From positions 1 to 13,463 of the forward strand of contig CALIQN010000048.1 in assembly GCA_938044045.1 (NCBI GenBank): a stretch of DNA of 13,463 bases, read 5' to 3'. This document shows positions 1 to 7,080 of the stretch, piece after piece. The notes beneath the pieces were generated by a model. It saw only the letters and a program-made list of their open reading frames with translations. It was not told the DNA's origin and made no database searches. The position numbers and the translations under genes are program-made. Within the stretch, counting starts at the first letter, position 1, and every line of letters begins with the position of its first letter. This DNA is from an uncultured Peptococcaceae bacterium (GTDB lineage: Bacteria > Bacillota > Peptococcia > Peptococcales > Peptococcaceae).

Positions 1-3000
1 TGTTGTTGCTGCTACAAGACTACCACCAACCGGATTAAGTCCTACAGCTTGAGCTGCTTGAGGTGTCCATTGGGTTGGATCCCAAGCAAATTGGTTGAGC
101 TTGGTCTCAAAGGTTTTATTCCCTGTTTGATCATTTAGGACATCAGAAAGATTTAAGTCTTTATTACTATAAACCGGAATGAGGTAAACTCTAGCTTCAA
201 GCTCCTCATTGTAGCTGCTGTTACCTACATAGACATCAATGTCATTGCCTGCAGAAAGTTGAGGTAGACCAGCTAAAGTAGTGTTACCCTTCCAAGTATC
301 GGTGGTAATCTTACCAGTTTTAAGTGGATTATCTAAGTCGATGCCTAACATTCTATTGTCATTAGCCACATAGACAACATTTTGAATCACAGATGGTGCA
401 AGTTGCAATTCAGCAATTTTTACATTACTATCTTTCACTTGATAGTCTGCCTTAGCGCCAGATCTACCATCTGTATAGCGACCGCCGACTTCTTTGAAGC
501 CTGCATGGTCTGTTCCGATGAATTTTACGACACCAGTACCAAGTGCTGCACCGCTATCGATGACGATGTCACCATTTTGGAAACCAGTTTGTCCAATAAT
601 TTGGGTCTTATCACTTGGTGAACCTGAGAATAGGTCTACATTGCCGTTGTCATAAATGGCAAGAATCTTATATTGTTTTGTCTCACCAATTGGAACAGCG
701 ACCTTTTGCGTGTCATTAATCTTGTAAGCCTTAGTGCCAGATGGCTTTGTGAGTGGGTGTGGTAATTGATCCACTTCTTTCATCCAGGCTTCCAATTGAT
801 CCTTAAAGGTCATCCCTGTTGACGCTGTTACGCCTGCAGGAAGGTTTGATGCTGTCCCACTGGTGATATCGTAAAGAGAATCAAGGTTTTTGATATCTTG
901 TGATGTTGCATCTTGTGGGAAGTTAAAGGTATCAGGAACCAAGACATAACTAGAAACTTTCTTTGGTGCCCAGTTGACTTGGAGCCAGAACCCGACTGGG
1001 TTGTTGGTACCTGCTAAAGAAAGTACGATATTGGCAAACTTATCTTTAGCTGGACTTGGCATTGATTTACCACTAACAATCAAACTACCATAGGCAGGAA
1101 GATTGCCTGTGCTTGGAAGATAAGCTGTGATTGGTGCACCCTTGTATGGGGTCAAGGTACCACCACTAGGTACCGGATAACCATCTGCATCCAATGGGTA
1201 GCTTACAGAAGCAACGCCGCGGATAGGTGTTTCTGCTGTGGTAAAGTTCCTACTTGGAGAGTTATCTTCTTTTTGATACCAAGATTTTTGAATGGTACTT
1301 GTTGTAATTGCTTGGCGAGTATCATTTGGTCTTGTACCATAAGATGCTACCGGAATCAAGACTTTTTCTTGACCTTCAATTAAATTAATTGGTTTAGTCA
1401 TTTTTTCATAGTCTTGTGGAGTGAGAGGTCTATTATTGGCAATATAATAAACATCACTTGTATCATTGTCGCTTATTCTAGCAGCAATGGTACCATCATC
1501 AGAACTTTCTTTGTCAAATTCATACACATAGAAGCCTGTTGGCTCATTTTTTGCCAAGGTTACACCTTGGACGGTGAGTTTTGGTTTTGGTGCAGTATTG
1601 GTGTTTAAGCTAATGGTGTATTGCTTGTCATTACCACCTTCTGAGGTGAGTGAAGAAGAGAAGGTAAGGTAAAGTCTACCATTTGCATCGGTGGCAATTT
1701 GATAATCATAGCCTTTATCAACGTTAGTACCACCTGTTAGGCTATCGCCAGGTCTATAAACTTTAATAAGTTCCTTTTCATCTGCTCTTAAGAATCTGTA
1801 ACCAGAACCTTCAGGTATTTTGATATAGAATTTACCAGTGCTACCACTAGTCTCTTTCATTTTGTCATATTGTGCTTGGTTGAAAGAAGCAAGACTACTG
1901 TTTGCAAACATGTAAAGCCCTGGTGCAGTACCACCAGCACCTGTACCTAGGTAGGCTGGGAAGAAGTGACTATCTTGAGTACCAGCCATATCAGTGCCAT
2001 CTGCTGGATTTTTTCTCAACTCAACGAGTTGGAAGGTTGTGAAGTTTGCATCAGCGATTTTGACTTCGTAAACAACATCAGTGAAGCCAGTTGCTGTAGC
2101 TTTAATCTTTGTTAACGGACCACCTGCTGGTGTCACCACAGCACTTGTTGGTACTTCCAAAGTTGCTGTGTACTTCTTACCATTTGCTGTTACTACTGCG
2201 CCGCTATTATCCAAAAGCTTATCTGACCCAGGAACAACACTAGCTTGACCCACAGGGTCTGAAACCAAACCGATGTCAGTTGCAGCAGCGATGTCCATTG
2301 GATTGCCATCTTCGTCTATCTTTTGGACGGTGACGTTCACCTTAGAGACACCTCTATAAAGTGTGCTGTTGTCTACAATCCCTGTCACTTTTAGGGTTGG
2401 AACAAGAAGTTTAACACTTCTTTCGACAGGGTTGGTTGGGGTAGTAATGTTTTTATACCATACCTTTACCTTGATTTTATAGCTTTCATCAAGGTTTCCA
2501 ACATCAGCTTGAGGAATCTTAACATTACCACTCGTTACATCAGCTGCAGAAGTTATGGCAACTTGTGTTGGCGCTGCAGCACCAGTGAGCTTGTACTCCA
2601 TTTCAATCCTGTCAAGTAGACCCATTGTTGCTAATTCTTTTAAGGTCTTGGAGCCATCCGCTAATACGATATCTTCCCAAAGTTCAGTAAGAGGAATGTC
2701 TGTAGCTGCATTCTTCTTTCTCGTGATAGGGTTAGCCGTATCGTTAAGCGTTGAAGAAAGTTTCAGTTGTGCTCTAGCAGAAGGATTGCTTGGAGTTGTA
2801 GAATCAAACAATCCGTCAGTTAACAAAACTGTAACAGGTGTGCCAGAACCAGTATAGGAAAGTACATTGGTGATGTAGTTTCCTGATAAATTAACTCTGA
2901 CAAGATTCGGAAACTGATTCGGGTCAGTCCCCTTCAATTGATTAAGATCAACCTCCCCAACAATGTTTTTATTGGCGAGGCTGACAACAGGCAAATTCTT

Positions 3001-3144
3001 TGTTGGAATAGTGTTCACCGCTGCTTCCAACGTTGGGTTGGTGTAGGTGGCTGCCTGTGCCGGCTGGACATTAGTTGGTAGAAGACTTAATAGTAAGGCT
3101 ACTACTAAAGCCCAGCTTAACCATTTTCTTTGCTTTTTTAACAA
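1..3144 (-). CDS. Large secreted surface protein, 5' part (runs off window)
   Basis: An open frame of 1,048 codons without a stop runs to the left window edge, so the C-terminus (and any LPXTG or other wall anchor) is not visible. The start is a TTG at 3142-3144, with AAGGAGG eight bases upstream; no in-frame ATG is better placed. Residues 1-31 form a classical signal peptide: a basic N-terminus (MLKKQRK), a hydrophobic core at about 9-22, and a cleavage site after AQA (29-31). Residues about 51-96 look like leucine-rich repeats (LPVVSLANKNI, then FPNLVRVNLSGNYITNV). The rest is rich in Thr, Gly, Asn, Asp and beta-prone segments, as in stacked Ig-like modules, with no cysteine seen. Two segments (about 410-450 and 565-602) resemble each other. 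Arginine is mostly AGA, unlike neighbouring genes. It is probably a cell-surface adhesin or matrix-type protein. The specific family and ligand are not recognised; surface location is inferred from the signal peptide and composition. Confidence 0.85.
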   Translation of the reverse strand, partial: MLKKQRKWLSWALVVALLLSLLPTNVQPAQAATYTNPTLEAAVNTIPTKNLPVVSLANKNIVGEVDLNQLKGTDPNQFPNLVRVNLSGNYITNVLSYTGSGTPVTVLLTDGLFDSTTPSNPSARAQLKLSSTLNDTANPITRKKNAATDIPLTELWEDIVLADGSKTLKELATMGLLDRIEMEYKLTGAAAPTQVAITSAADVTSGNVKIPQADVGNLDESYKIKVKVWYKNITTPTNPVERSVKLLVPTLKVTGIVDNSTLYRGVSKVNVTVQKIDEDGNPMDIAAATDIGLVSDPVGQASVVPGSDKLLDNSGAVVTANGKKYTATLEVPTSAVVTPAGGPLTKIKATATGFTDVVYEVKIADANFTTFQLVELRKNPADGTDMAGTQDSHFFPAYLGTGAGGTAPGLYMFANSSLASFNQAQYDKMKETSGSTGKFYIKIPEGSGYRFLRADEKELIKVYRPGDSLTGGTNVDKGYDYQIATDANGRLYLTFSSSLTSEGGNDKQYTISLNTNTAPKPKLTVQGVTLAKNEPTGFYVYEFDKESSDDGTIAARISDNDTSDVYYIANNRPLTPQDYEKMTKPINLIEGQEKVLIPVASYGTRPNDTRQAITTSTIQKSWYQKEDNSPSRNFTTAETPIRGVASVSYPLDADGYPVPSGGTLTPYKGAPITAYLPSTGNLPAYGSLIVSGKSMPSPAKDKFANIVLSLAGTNNPVGFWLQVNWAPKKVSSYVLVPDTFNFPQDATSQDIKNLDSLYDITSGTASNLPAGVTASTGMTFKDQLEAWMKEVDQLPHPLTKPSGTKAYKINDTQKVAVPIGETKQYKILAIYDNGNVDLFSGSPSDKTQIIGQTGFQNGDIVIDSGAALGTGVVKFIGTDHAGFKEVGGRYTDGRSGAKADYQVKDSNVKIAELQLAPSVIQNVVYVANDNRMLGIDLDNPLKTGKITTDTWKGNTTLAGLPQLSAGNDIDVYVGNSSYNEELEARVYLIPVYSNKDLNLSDVLNDQTGNKTFETKLNQFAWDPTQWTPQAAQAVGLNPVGGSLVAATT

Positions 3145-3152
3145 ATCTTTTC

Positions 3153-3159
3153 CCTCCTT
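3153..3159 (-). promoter_or_regulatory. Ribosome binding site that sets the TTG start of the surface protein
   Basis: A perfect AAGGAGG lies eight bases ahead of the TTG at 3142-3144. The nearest upstream ATG (around 3197) opens a frame that stops after twelve codons, so the TTG is the supported start. Confidence 0.8.
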
Positions 3160-3191
3160 AAAATTGATGATTGATATAATCACTCTTTTTT

Positions 3192-3221
3192 ATCATATCA
3201 AAACATTCCCCATTTTGTCTA
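3192..3221 (-). promoter_or_regulatory. Candidate sigma-A promoter of the surface-protein gene
   Basis: Reading on the minus strand, TAGACA (3216-3221) is separated by 18 bases from TATGAT (3192-3197); each hexamer matches the consensus at five of six bases. This predicts a leader of roughly 40 bases before the TTG start. A weaker alternative (TTGTCA near 3262, TGTATT about 17 bases further on) lies upstream. Confidence 0.55.
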
Positions 3222-3276
3222 GTTTTGTTTTTTGAAAAAATACATATTTTTCACTAAGCAATGACAAAGTTTTTAC

Positions 3277-3302
3277 AAAAAGCCGATGAAATCAAGCTTT
3301 TT
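3277..3302. terminator. AT-rich hairpin, possible secondary or bidirectional terminator
   Basis: The arms AAAAAGC plus CGAT (3277-3287) and ATCA plus GCTTTTT (3291-3302) pair around a three-base loop, with one bulged base at 3295. On the plus strand the hairpin is followed by a long T-rich run; on the minus strand the T tract is shorter. It lies between the terminator of the lipoprotein gene and the surface-protein promoter, so it may be a backup terminator. No plus-strand gene needs it. Confidence 0.4.
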
Positions 3303-3370
3303 TTATTTTTTTGCGATAATTATTGTTTCTCATTTTGGTAAAAATTATCTAAAATTGGCAAGTTCTTTCT

Positions 3371-3420
3371 AAAAAATCAAGCCCTTTGTCATTCCATCAT
3401 CTGGAAAGCCAAAGGGCTTG
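3371..3420 (-). terminator. Rho-independent terminator after the lipoprotein gene
   Basis: An 11-bp stem, CAAGCCCTTTG with its complement (3410-3420 and 3378-3388), encloses a smaller TTCCA/TGGAA stem. On the minus strand it is followed by a run of six T after one A (3371-3377). It starts three bases after the stop codon of the lipoprotein gene and should separate it from the surface-protein gene. Confidence 0.9.
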
Positions 3421-3423
3421 GTA

Positions 3424-4437
3424 CTATTTCTTTTCTTTTTTCTCTTTCTCGAGGACAGACTGTGGTATTTTGAGTCCAATCTTATTCGCTGCCTCGTGGT
3501 TGATGACGACTTCAAAGTCGTGGGAGGTCTCTACTGGCATATTTTCTATCTTTACCTTGCCATCAAGGTAGCGTACTGCCATTTGCGCGGTTTGCTTGCC
3601 AAGTTGGTAGTAGTCTACGCCTAGGGCAAAGGTACCACCGTCATCAGTCATTGCCGTTGCCCCAGTCATCACCGGGATCTTGCTTTCATTGGTGATACCG
3701 ACAAGGTTACTCATCGCAGAGGCTAGGGTATTGTCTGTTGGGACATAGATGGCTTGGATGTCTTCGCTGACGAGTTTTTTTGCCACTTGTTGGATGTCAT
3801 TGACGCTAGAAACGGTCACTTCTTTTAGGGCGATGCCTTTACGATCGAGGACACGTTTGAGCTCTTCGATTTGGTGGGCGGAGTTTGCCTCGCTGGAGCT
3901 ATAGATGGTACCGATGGTTTTGACATTTGGCACGATTTCTTGTAAGAGAGCGATTTGATCCTCGATAGGGTTCATATCGCTGGTCCCGCTGACGTTTCTG
4001 CCTGGTCTTTGATTGCTTTCGACTAGCTTGGCGCTTTCATAGTCTGTAATGGCAGTCCCTAGGATAGGAATCTCTGTTGTCGCACTCGCTACAGCTTGAG
4101 CTGCTTGAGTAGTAATCGCTAGGATTAGATCTGTTTTATTGGCCACAAATTGTTGGGCGATACTTTGTAGGTTGGACTGATCGTTTTGGGCGTTTTGTTG
4201 TATGAAAGTGACATTTTTGCCTTCTTCATAGCCTGCTTCTTTCATGCCATCTACAAAACCCTTATTGGCTGCGTCCAAAGAGGCGTGCTCTAGAGACTGG
4301 ATAATACCTATCTTGATAAGGTGTTCATCTTTAGGTGGCTCTGGTGGTTGCTTTTGACCACCACAACCTGACAAAGCACTGAGCACCAATCCCCCTAGGA
4401 GGGCAAGGCTTAGCACTTTATTTCGTGTTGATTTCAT
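3424..4437 (-). CDS. ABC transporter substrate-binding lipoprotein (TrpX-like family)
   Basis: This 337-residue protein is an extracytoplasmic solute-binding lipoprotein. Residues 1-24 form a lipoprotein signal peptide, with the lipobox LSGC placing the lipidated cysteine at 25, followed by a Gly/Gln/Pro/Lys linker (26-38). The rest matches the ABC_sub_bind (TrpX/YtrF-like) architecture with two periplasmic-binding-protein lobes: IKIGIIQSLEH at 41-51, DLILAITTQAAQ at 103-114, the family-typical NVSGTSDMNP around 148-157, and the second lobe from about 173. Some family members bind tryptophan or tyrosine, but the ligand cannot be read from sequence. Relatives are usually encoded with a permease and an ATPase; neither is present in this window, so it is an orphan here. 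The start is supported by GGGGGA five bases upstream and a consensus promoter. The C-terminus ends in an unusually basic-acidic Lys/Glu tail. The gene is flanked by terminators, so it is monocistronic. Confidence 0.88.
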   Translation of the reverse strand: MKSTRNKVLSLALLGGLVLSALSGCGGQKQPPEPPKDEHLIKIGIIQSLEHASLDAANKGFVDGMKEAGYEEGKNVTFIQQNAQNDQSNLQSIAQQFVANKTDLILAITTQAAQAVASATTEIPILGTAITDYESAKLVESNQRPGRNVSGTSDMNPIEDQIALLQEIVPNVKTIGTIYSSSEANSAHQIEELKRVLDRKGIALKEVTVSSVNDIQQVAKKLVSEDIQAIYVPTDNTLASAMSNLVGITNESKIPVMTGATAMTDDGGTFALGVDYYQLGKQTAQMAVRYLDGKVKIENMPVETSHDFEVVINHEAANKIGLKIPQSVLEKEKKEKK

Positions 4438-4471
4438 ACAAATCCCCCATTTTTATAATATACATTTTTTT

Positions 4472-4500
4472 ATTATACCTATAGTGCTATCTAGCGTCAA
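4472..4500 (-). promoter_or_regulatory. Sigma-A promoter of the lipoprotein gene
   Basis: On the minus strand TTGACG (4495-4500) is followed after exactly 17 bases by a perfect TATAAT (4472-4477). The predicted transcript starts about 27 bases before the ATG, too short a leader for a riboswitch or T-box. Confidence 0.88.
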
Positions 4501-4520
4501 GAAAAACCACCGAGCAAACA

Positions 4521-4547
4521 AAAAACCACCTTAAAGCAGGTAGTTTT
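4521..4547 (-). terminator. Second terminator-like hairpin downstream of nfnB
   Basis: AAAACTACC (4539-4547) pairs with GGTGGTTTT (4522-4530), with one G-U pair and an eight-base loop, and runs into T residues. The same hairpin has an eight-T run on the plus strand, so it could act in both directions. A second copy of GGTGGTTTTT at 4502-4511 offers an alternative 3' arm. Confidence 0.6.
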
Positions 4548-4565
4548 TTTTAAAGGCAATATGAA

Positions 4566-4587
4566 AGCCCCTTGCACGCAAGGGGCT
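4566..4587 (-). terminator. Hairpin terminator after nfnB
   Basis: A perfect 9-bp GC-rich stem (AGCCCCTTG at 4579-4587 on the minus strand, its complement at 4566-4574) closes a four-base loop. It lies 15 bases after the nfnB stop and is followed by TTTCATATT, a modest T tract. The second hairpin downstream probably completes termination. Confidence 0.75.
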
Positions 4588-4602
4588 AAACTGGTTTTTA
4601 TC

Positions 4603-6000
4603 CTATTGTTTTGGATGTTCTTGTAAGTATTTATCAATTTCAATCGCTGCGAGCTTGCCGGCACCCATTGCCTTGATAACAGTGGCTGCCCCTGTGACGA
4701 TGTCCCCACCTGCAAAGATGTCTTCTAAGGAAGTTTGCGCATGGTCATTGGTGATGATGTTGCCCTTTTTGGTGAGTTCTAGGCCTTTGGCACTCTTGGT
4801 AAAGATAGGGTTTGGCCCTTGTCCGATAGCAACGATGACGGTATCAATCGCCATGGTTTCGGTTTCTCCCTCGATAGGCACTGGACGACGACGACCACTT
4901 TCATCTGGTTCACCGAGTTCAAACTTTTGGAGGATCATTTCCTTTAGGACATAGCCTTCATCACCTTTGTAGGCGATCGGACTACTAAAGAGCTTGAGTT
5001 GGACGCCTTCTTCGATAGCGTGTTCTAGCTCTTCGGCTCTTGCTGGGATTTCTTCTTTACCACGGCGATAGATGATGTAGCTTTCTTCAGCGCCTAGGCG
5101 GAGAGCGGTTCTAGCAGCGTCCATCGCCACGTTACCGCCGCCGATGACTGCCACACGTTTCCCGAGTTTGATTGGGGTCGCATGGTTTGGATAGTCATAG
5201 GCTTTCATGAGGTTGCTGCGGGTGAGAAACTCATTGGCAGAGTAGACGCCGTTTAAGTTTTCACCAGGGAGGTTCATAAAGTAAGGTAGTCCTGCCCCTG
5301 TGCCAGCAAAGAAGGCTTCAAAGCCAAATTCCTCACGCAATTCTTCTACAGTATAGACTTGACCAACAATAGCGTTGGTGCGAACGGTGACGCCGAGGGA
5401 TTTGATGTAGTCGATTTCTCTTTGAACGATTGCCTTTGGTAGACGAAACTCTGGTATCCCATACATGAGTACCCCGCCAGCGACGTGAAGAGATTCAAAG
5501 ATGGTGACATCATAGCCTAGTTTTGCCAAGTCACCAGCACAGGCAAGCCCTGCTGGCCCAGAACCGATGATGGCAACCTTGCGTCCATTTTTTGTGATTT
5601 CTGGCAATTCTGGTGTCATATTGGCAGCTTCCCAGTCAGCAACAAAGCGTTCTAGACGGCCGATAGCAACCGGTTCTCCTTTGACGCCTAAGACACATAG
5701 TTCTTCGCACTGGGTTTCTTGTGGACAAACACGTCCACAAACCGCCGGTAAACTGGTTTTATTTTTGAGGCGTCTTGCTGCCTCTGGCAAATCCTCACGT
5801 GCCAAGGCTTCGATAAATTGAGGAATATCGACAAAAACCGGACAACCATTCATACAACGTGGTTTTTTACAGTTTAAGCAACGTTTTGCTTCCTCTACAG
5901 CAGTTTCTAGGGTGTAGCCTAGGGCGACTTCATTGAAATTTGTGATGCGTTCCCCTGCTGCTTGGGCTGGCATTTCATGTCTTGGTGCTTTGCTTGCCAT
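4603..6000 (-). CDS. nfnB: NfnAB large subunit (NADH-dependent reduced ferredoxin:NADP+ oxidoreductase); GltD-like flavoprotein
   Basis: This 465-residue cytoplasmic iron-sulfur flavoprotein belongs to the glutamate-synthase small-subunit (GltA/GltD) superfamily. The N-terminal helical domain carries eight cysteines for two [4Fe-4S] clusters (C41, C44, C49, C53; C88, C92, C98, C102). A first Rossmann motif GSGPAG (146-151) binds the bifurcating FAD. A second, GGGNVAMDAAR (287-297), is the NADP(H) site, and FAGGDI (429-434) is the typical C-terminal FAD-contact motif. Length matches NfnB. Alone it could be called SudA or a glutamate synthase beta chain, but it directly follows an FNR-like small subunit and no glutamate synthase large subunit is present, which favours NfnB. 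In characterised NfnAB, NADPH oxidation is coupled by flavin-based bifurcation to reduction of ferredoxin and NAD+, and it runs reversibly. The ATG has AAGGAGG seven bases upstream, overlapping the nfnA stop codon, so translation is probably coupled. Confidence 0.9.
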   Translation of the reverse strand: MASKAPRHEMPAQAAGERITNFNEVALGYTLETAVEEAKRCLNCKKPRCMNGCPVFVDIPQFIEALAREDLPEAARRLKNKTSLPAVCGRVCPQETQCEELCVLGVKGEPVAIGRLERFVADWEAANMTPELPEITKNGRKVAIIGSGPAGLACAGDLAKLGYDVTIFESLHVAGGVLMYGIPEFRLPKAIVQREIDYIKSLGVTVRTNAIVGQVYTVEELREEFGFEAFFAGTGAGLPYFMNLPGENLNGVYSANEFLTRSNLMKAYDYPNHATPIKLGKRVAVIGGGNVAMDAARTALRLGAEESYIIYRRGKEEIPARAEELEHAIEEGVQLKLFSSPIAYKGDEGYVLKEMILQKFELGEPDESGRRRPVPIEGETETMAIDTVIVAIGQGPNPIFTKSAKGLELTKKGNIITNDHAQTSLEDIFAGGDIVTGAATVIKAMGAGKLAAIEIDKYLQEHPKQ

Positions 6001-6012
6001 AGTCTTTCCTCC

Positions 6013-6852
6013 TTAGTGTATGCCTATGTTGCACTTGTGATCGTAATACTTCGTACCTTCGTCCTCTAAGTCTTTCATATAACGTGAACGACTCATGGCA
6101 AGGTCAAAGTCAATTAAGGCGCCATCAAATTCTGGGCCATCGACACAGGCAAACTTGGTCTCGTCGCCTACTTGGACACGACAGCCACCACACATCCCTG
6201 TCCCGTCAATCATAATTGGGTTCATACTGACAAAGATTTTGATGCCCTTTGGCTTGATGACATTCACACAACTTCTCATCATAATCATTGGTCCTACTGC
6301 CCAAACCACATCGACTTTTTCTTCTTCGGTCACCTTATCCAAAACATCGGTCACAAAGCCCTTGTGTCCGATAGAACCATCATCGGTTGCAATAAGTACT
6401 TCGGTGCTGGCTTCACGCATCTTGTCTTCCCAAAAAAGGAGGTCTTTATTCTTTGCCCCAATAATAGAAATGACTCTATTGCCTGCTTCTTTTAATGCCT
6501 TGGCAATAGGATGGATAGGGGCTATCCCTACACCCCCACCAACAATAACGACAGTACCAAAGTTTTCCACTTCACTTGGATGGCCTAAAGGCCCTACGAC
6601 ATCAGCCAAGTACTCGCCTACCTTCATGGTAGAAAGCTGCTTGGTAGAGCGTCCTGCTACCTGATAGACCATGGTGATGGTACCCTTGTCTTTATCATGA
6701 TCGGCGATGGTGAGAGGTACTCTTTCCCCTTCCTCGTCAATCCGTATAATAAGAAACTGACCCGCCTTTGCTTTCCTTGCCACCAAGGGAGCCTCTACGA
6801 CCATTTCTGAAGTCGTGCCACCAAGATTGGTGTGCGAAATGATTTTATACAT
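6013..6852 (-). CDS. nfnA: NfnAB small subunit (FNR-like FAD/[2Fe-2S] protein)
   Basis: This is a ferredoxin-NADP reductase-type subunit of the PyrK/SudB/NfnS family. I place the start at the ATG at 6850-6852 (279 residues), because GGAGGAG lies just ahead of it; the longer frame from 6867 would read that ribosome binding site as codons and has no usable site of its own. In numbering from the longer start, RVPLTIAD (49-56) is the FAD-binding segment and VGGGVGIAP (109-117) the NAD(H)-binding loop. The C-terminal motif DGTGMCGGC with a later cysteine (D221, C226, C229, C241) matches the Asp-plus-three-Cys [2Fe-2S] ligand set described for NfnS. It is the NAD(H) side of the complex and passes electrons to the bifurcating FAD in NfnB. 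It is first in a two-gene operon with its own consensus promoter and a 12-base gap to nfnB. PyrK is an alternative family name, but no pyrD is nearby. Confidence 0.9.
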   Translation of the reverse strand: MYKIISHTNLGGTTSEMVVEAPLVARKAKAGQFLIIRIDEEGERVPLTIADHDKDKGTITMVYQVAGRSTKQLSTMKVGEYLADVVGPLGHPSEVENFGTVVIVGGGVGIAPIHPIAKALKEAGNRVISIIGAKNKDLLFWEDKMREASTEVLIATDDGSIGHKGFVTDVLDKVTEEEKVDVVWAVGPMIMMRSCVNVIKPKGIKIFVSMNPIMIDGTGMCGGCRVQVGDETKFACVDGPEFDGALIDFDLAMSRSRYMKDLEDEGTKYYDHKCNIGIH

Positions 6853-6858
6853 TGCCCT

Positions 6859-6865
6859 CTCCTCC
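6859..6865 (-). promoter_or_regulatory. Ribosome binding site that decides the nfnA start
   Basis: GGAGGAG sits six bases before the ATG at 6850-6852. An upstream in-frame ATG (6865-6867) overlaps this site and has only AAAGGAT one base before it, too close to work. The downstream ATG is therefore preferred. Confidence 0.8.
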
Positions 6866-6932
6866 ATATCCTTTGATTAAGTCAATCTTTCTGTTTTGTC
6901 TATAGTTGTCAGAAAAATCTGTCTTATATGAC

Positions 6933-6961
6933 ATTTTAGGTCTAAGCGTGGTGCTTGTCAA
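6933..6961 (-). promoter_or_regulatory. Sigma-A promoter of the nfnAB operon
   Basis: On the minus strand a perfect TTGACA (6956-6961) is followed after 17 bases by TAAAAT (6933-6938). The predicted leader before the nfnA ATG is about 75 bases and contains several GACA/TGTC elements that could include an operator. Confidence 0.87.
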
Positions 6962-7002
6962 TTCATACAAAAATTAGAAAGATTTATTATTAATATTAGT
7001 AA

Positions 7003-7063
7003 AACAAAAAAACCACTAGATCTCTCCCATTTTTAGTGTCTATAAAGGGAAAAACTAGTGGTT
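7003..7063 (-). terminator. Rho-independent terminator after ftsH
   Basis: AACCACTAG (7055-7063) pairs perfectly with CTAGTGGTT (7011-7019) around a long loop that can itself pair (CCC with GGG, T-rich with A-rich). It is followed by seven T and then GTTTT. It begins 17 bases after the ftsH stop and separates the tilS-ftsH unit from nfnAB. Confidence 0.88.
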
Positions 7064-7080
7064 CTTTTAGCAGTTTTGGT

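Noticed and set aside
2555..2857. 100-codon plus-strand frame inside the surface gene, with hydrophobic stretches
   Set aside because: It is opposite a continuous 1,048-codon frame with a signal peptide and a good ribosome binding site; this is a shadow frame.
4438..4602. T-box or riboswitch ahead of the TrpX-like gene
   Set aside because: The GGTGG-like sequence recalled a T-box, but the consensus promoter places transcription start about 27 bases before the ATG, leaving no leader, and no specifier domain is visible.
4497..4715. 72-codon minus-strand frame overlapping the end of nfnB
   Set aside because: It overlaps nfnB in another frame and runs through both terminator hairpins; no ribosome binding site was seen.
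6095..6664. 189-codon open frame on the plus strand
   Set aside because: It lies wholly antisense to nfnA, has Ser/Thr/Pro/Ile-rich shadow composition and no ribosome binding site; nfnA has intact family motifs.
6900..6961. Rex operator controlling nfnAB
   Set aside because: No TTGTGAA/TTCACAA-type dyad is present; the GACA elements do not fit that consensus.
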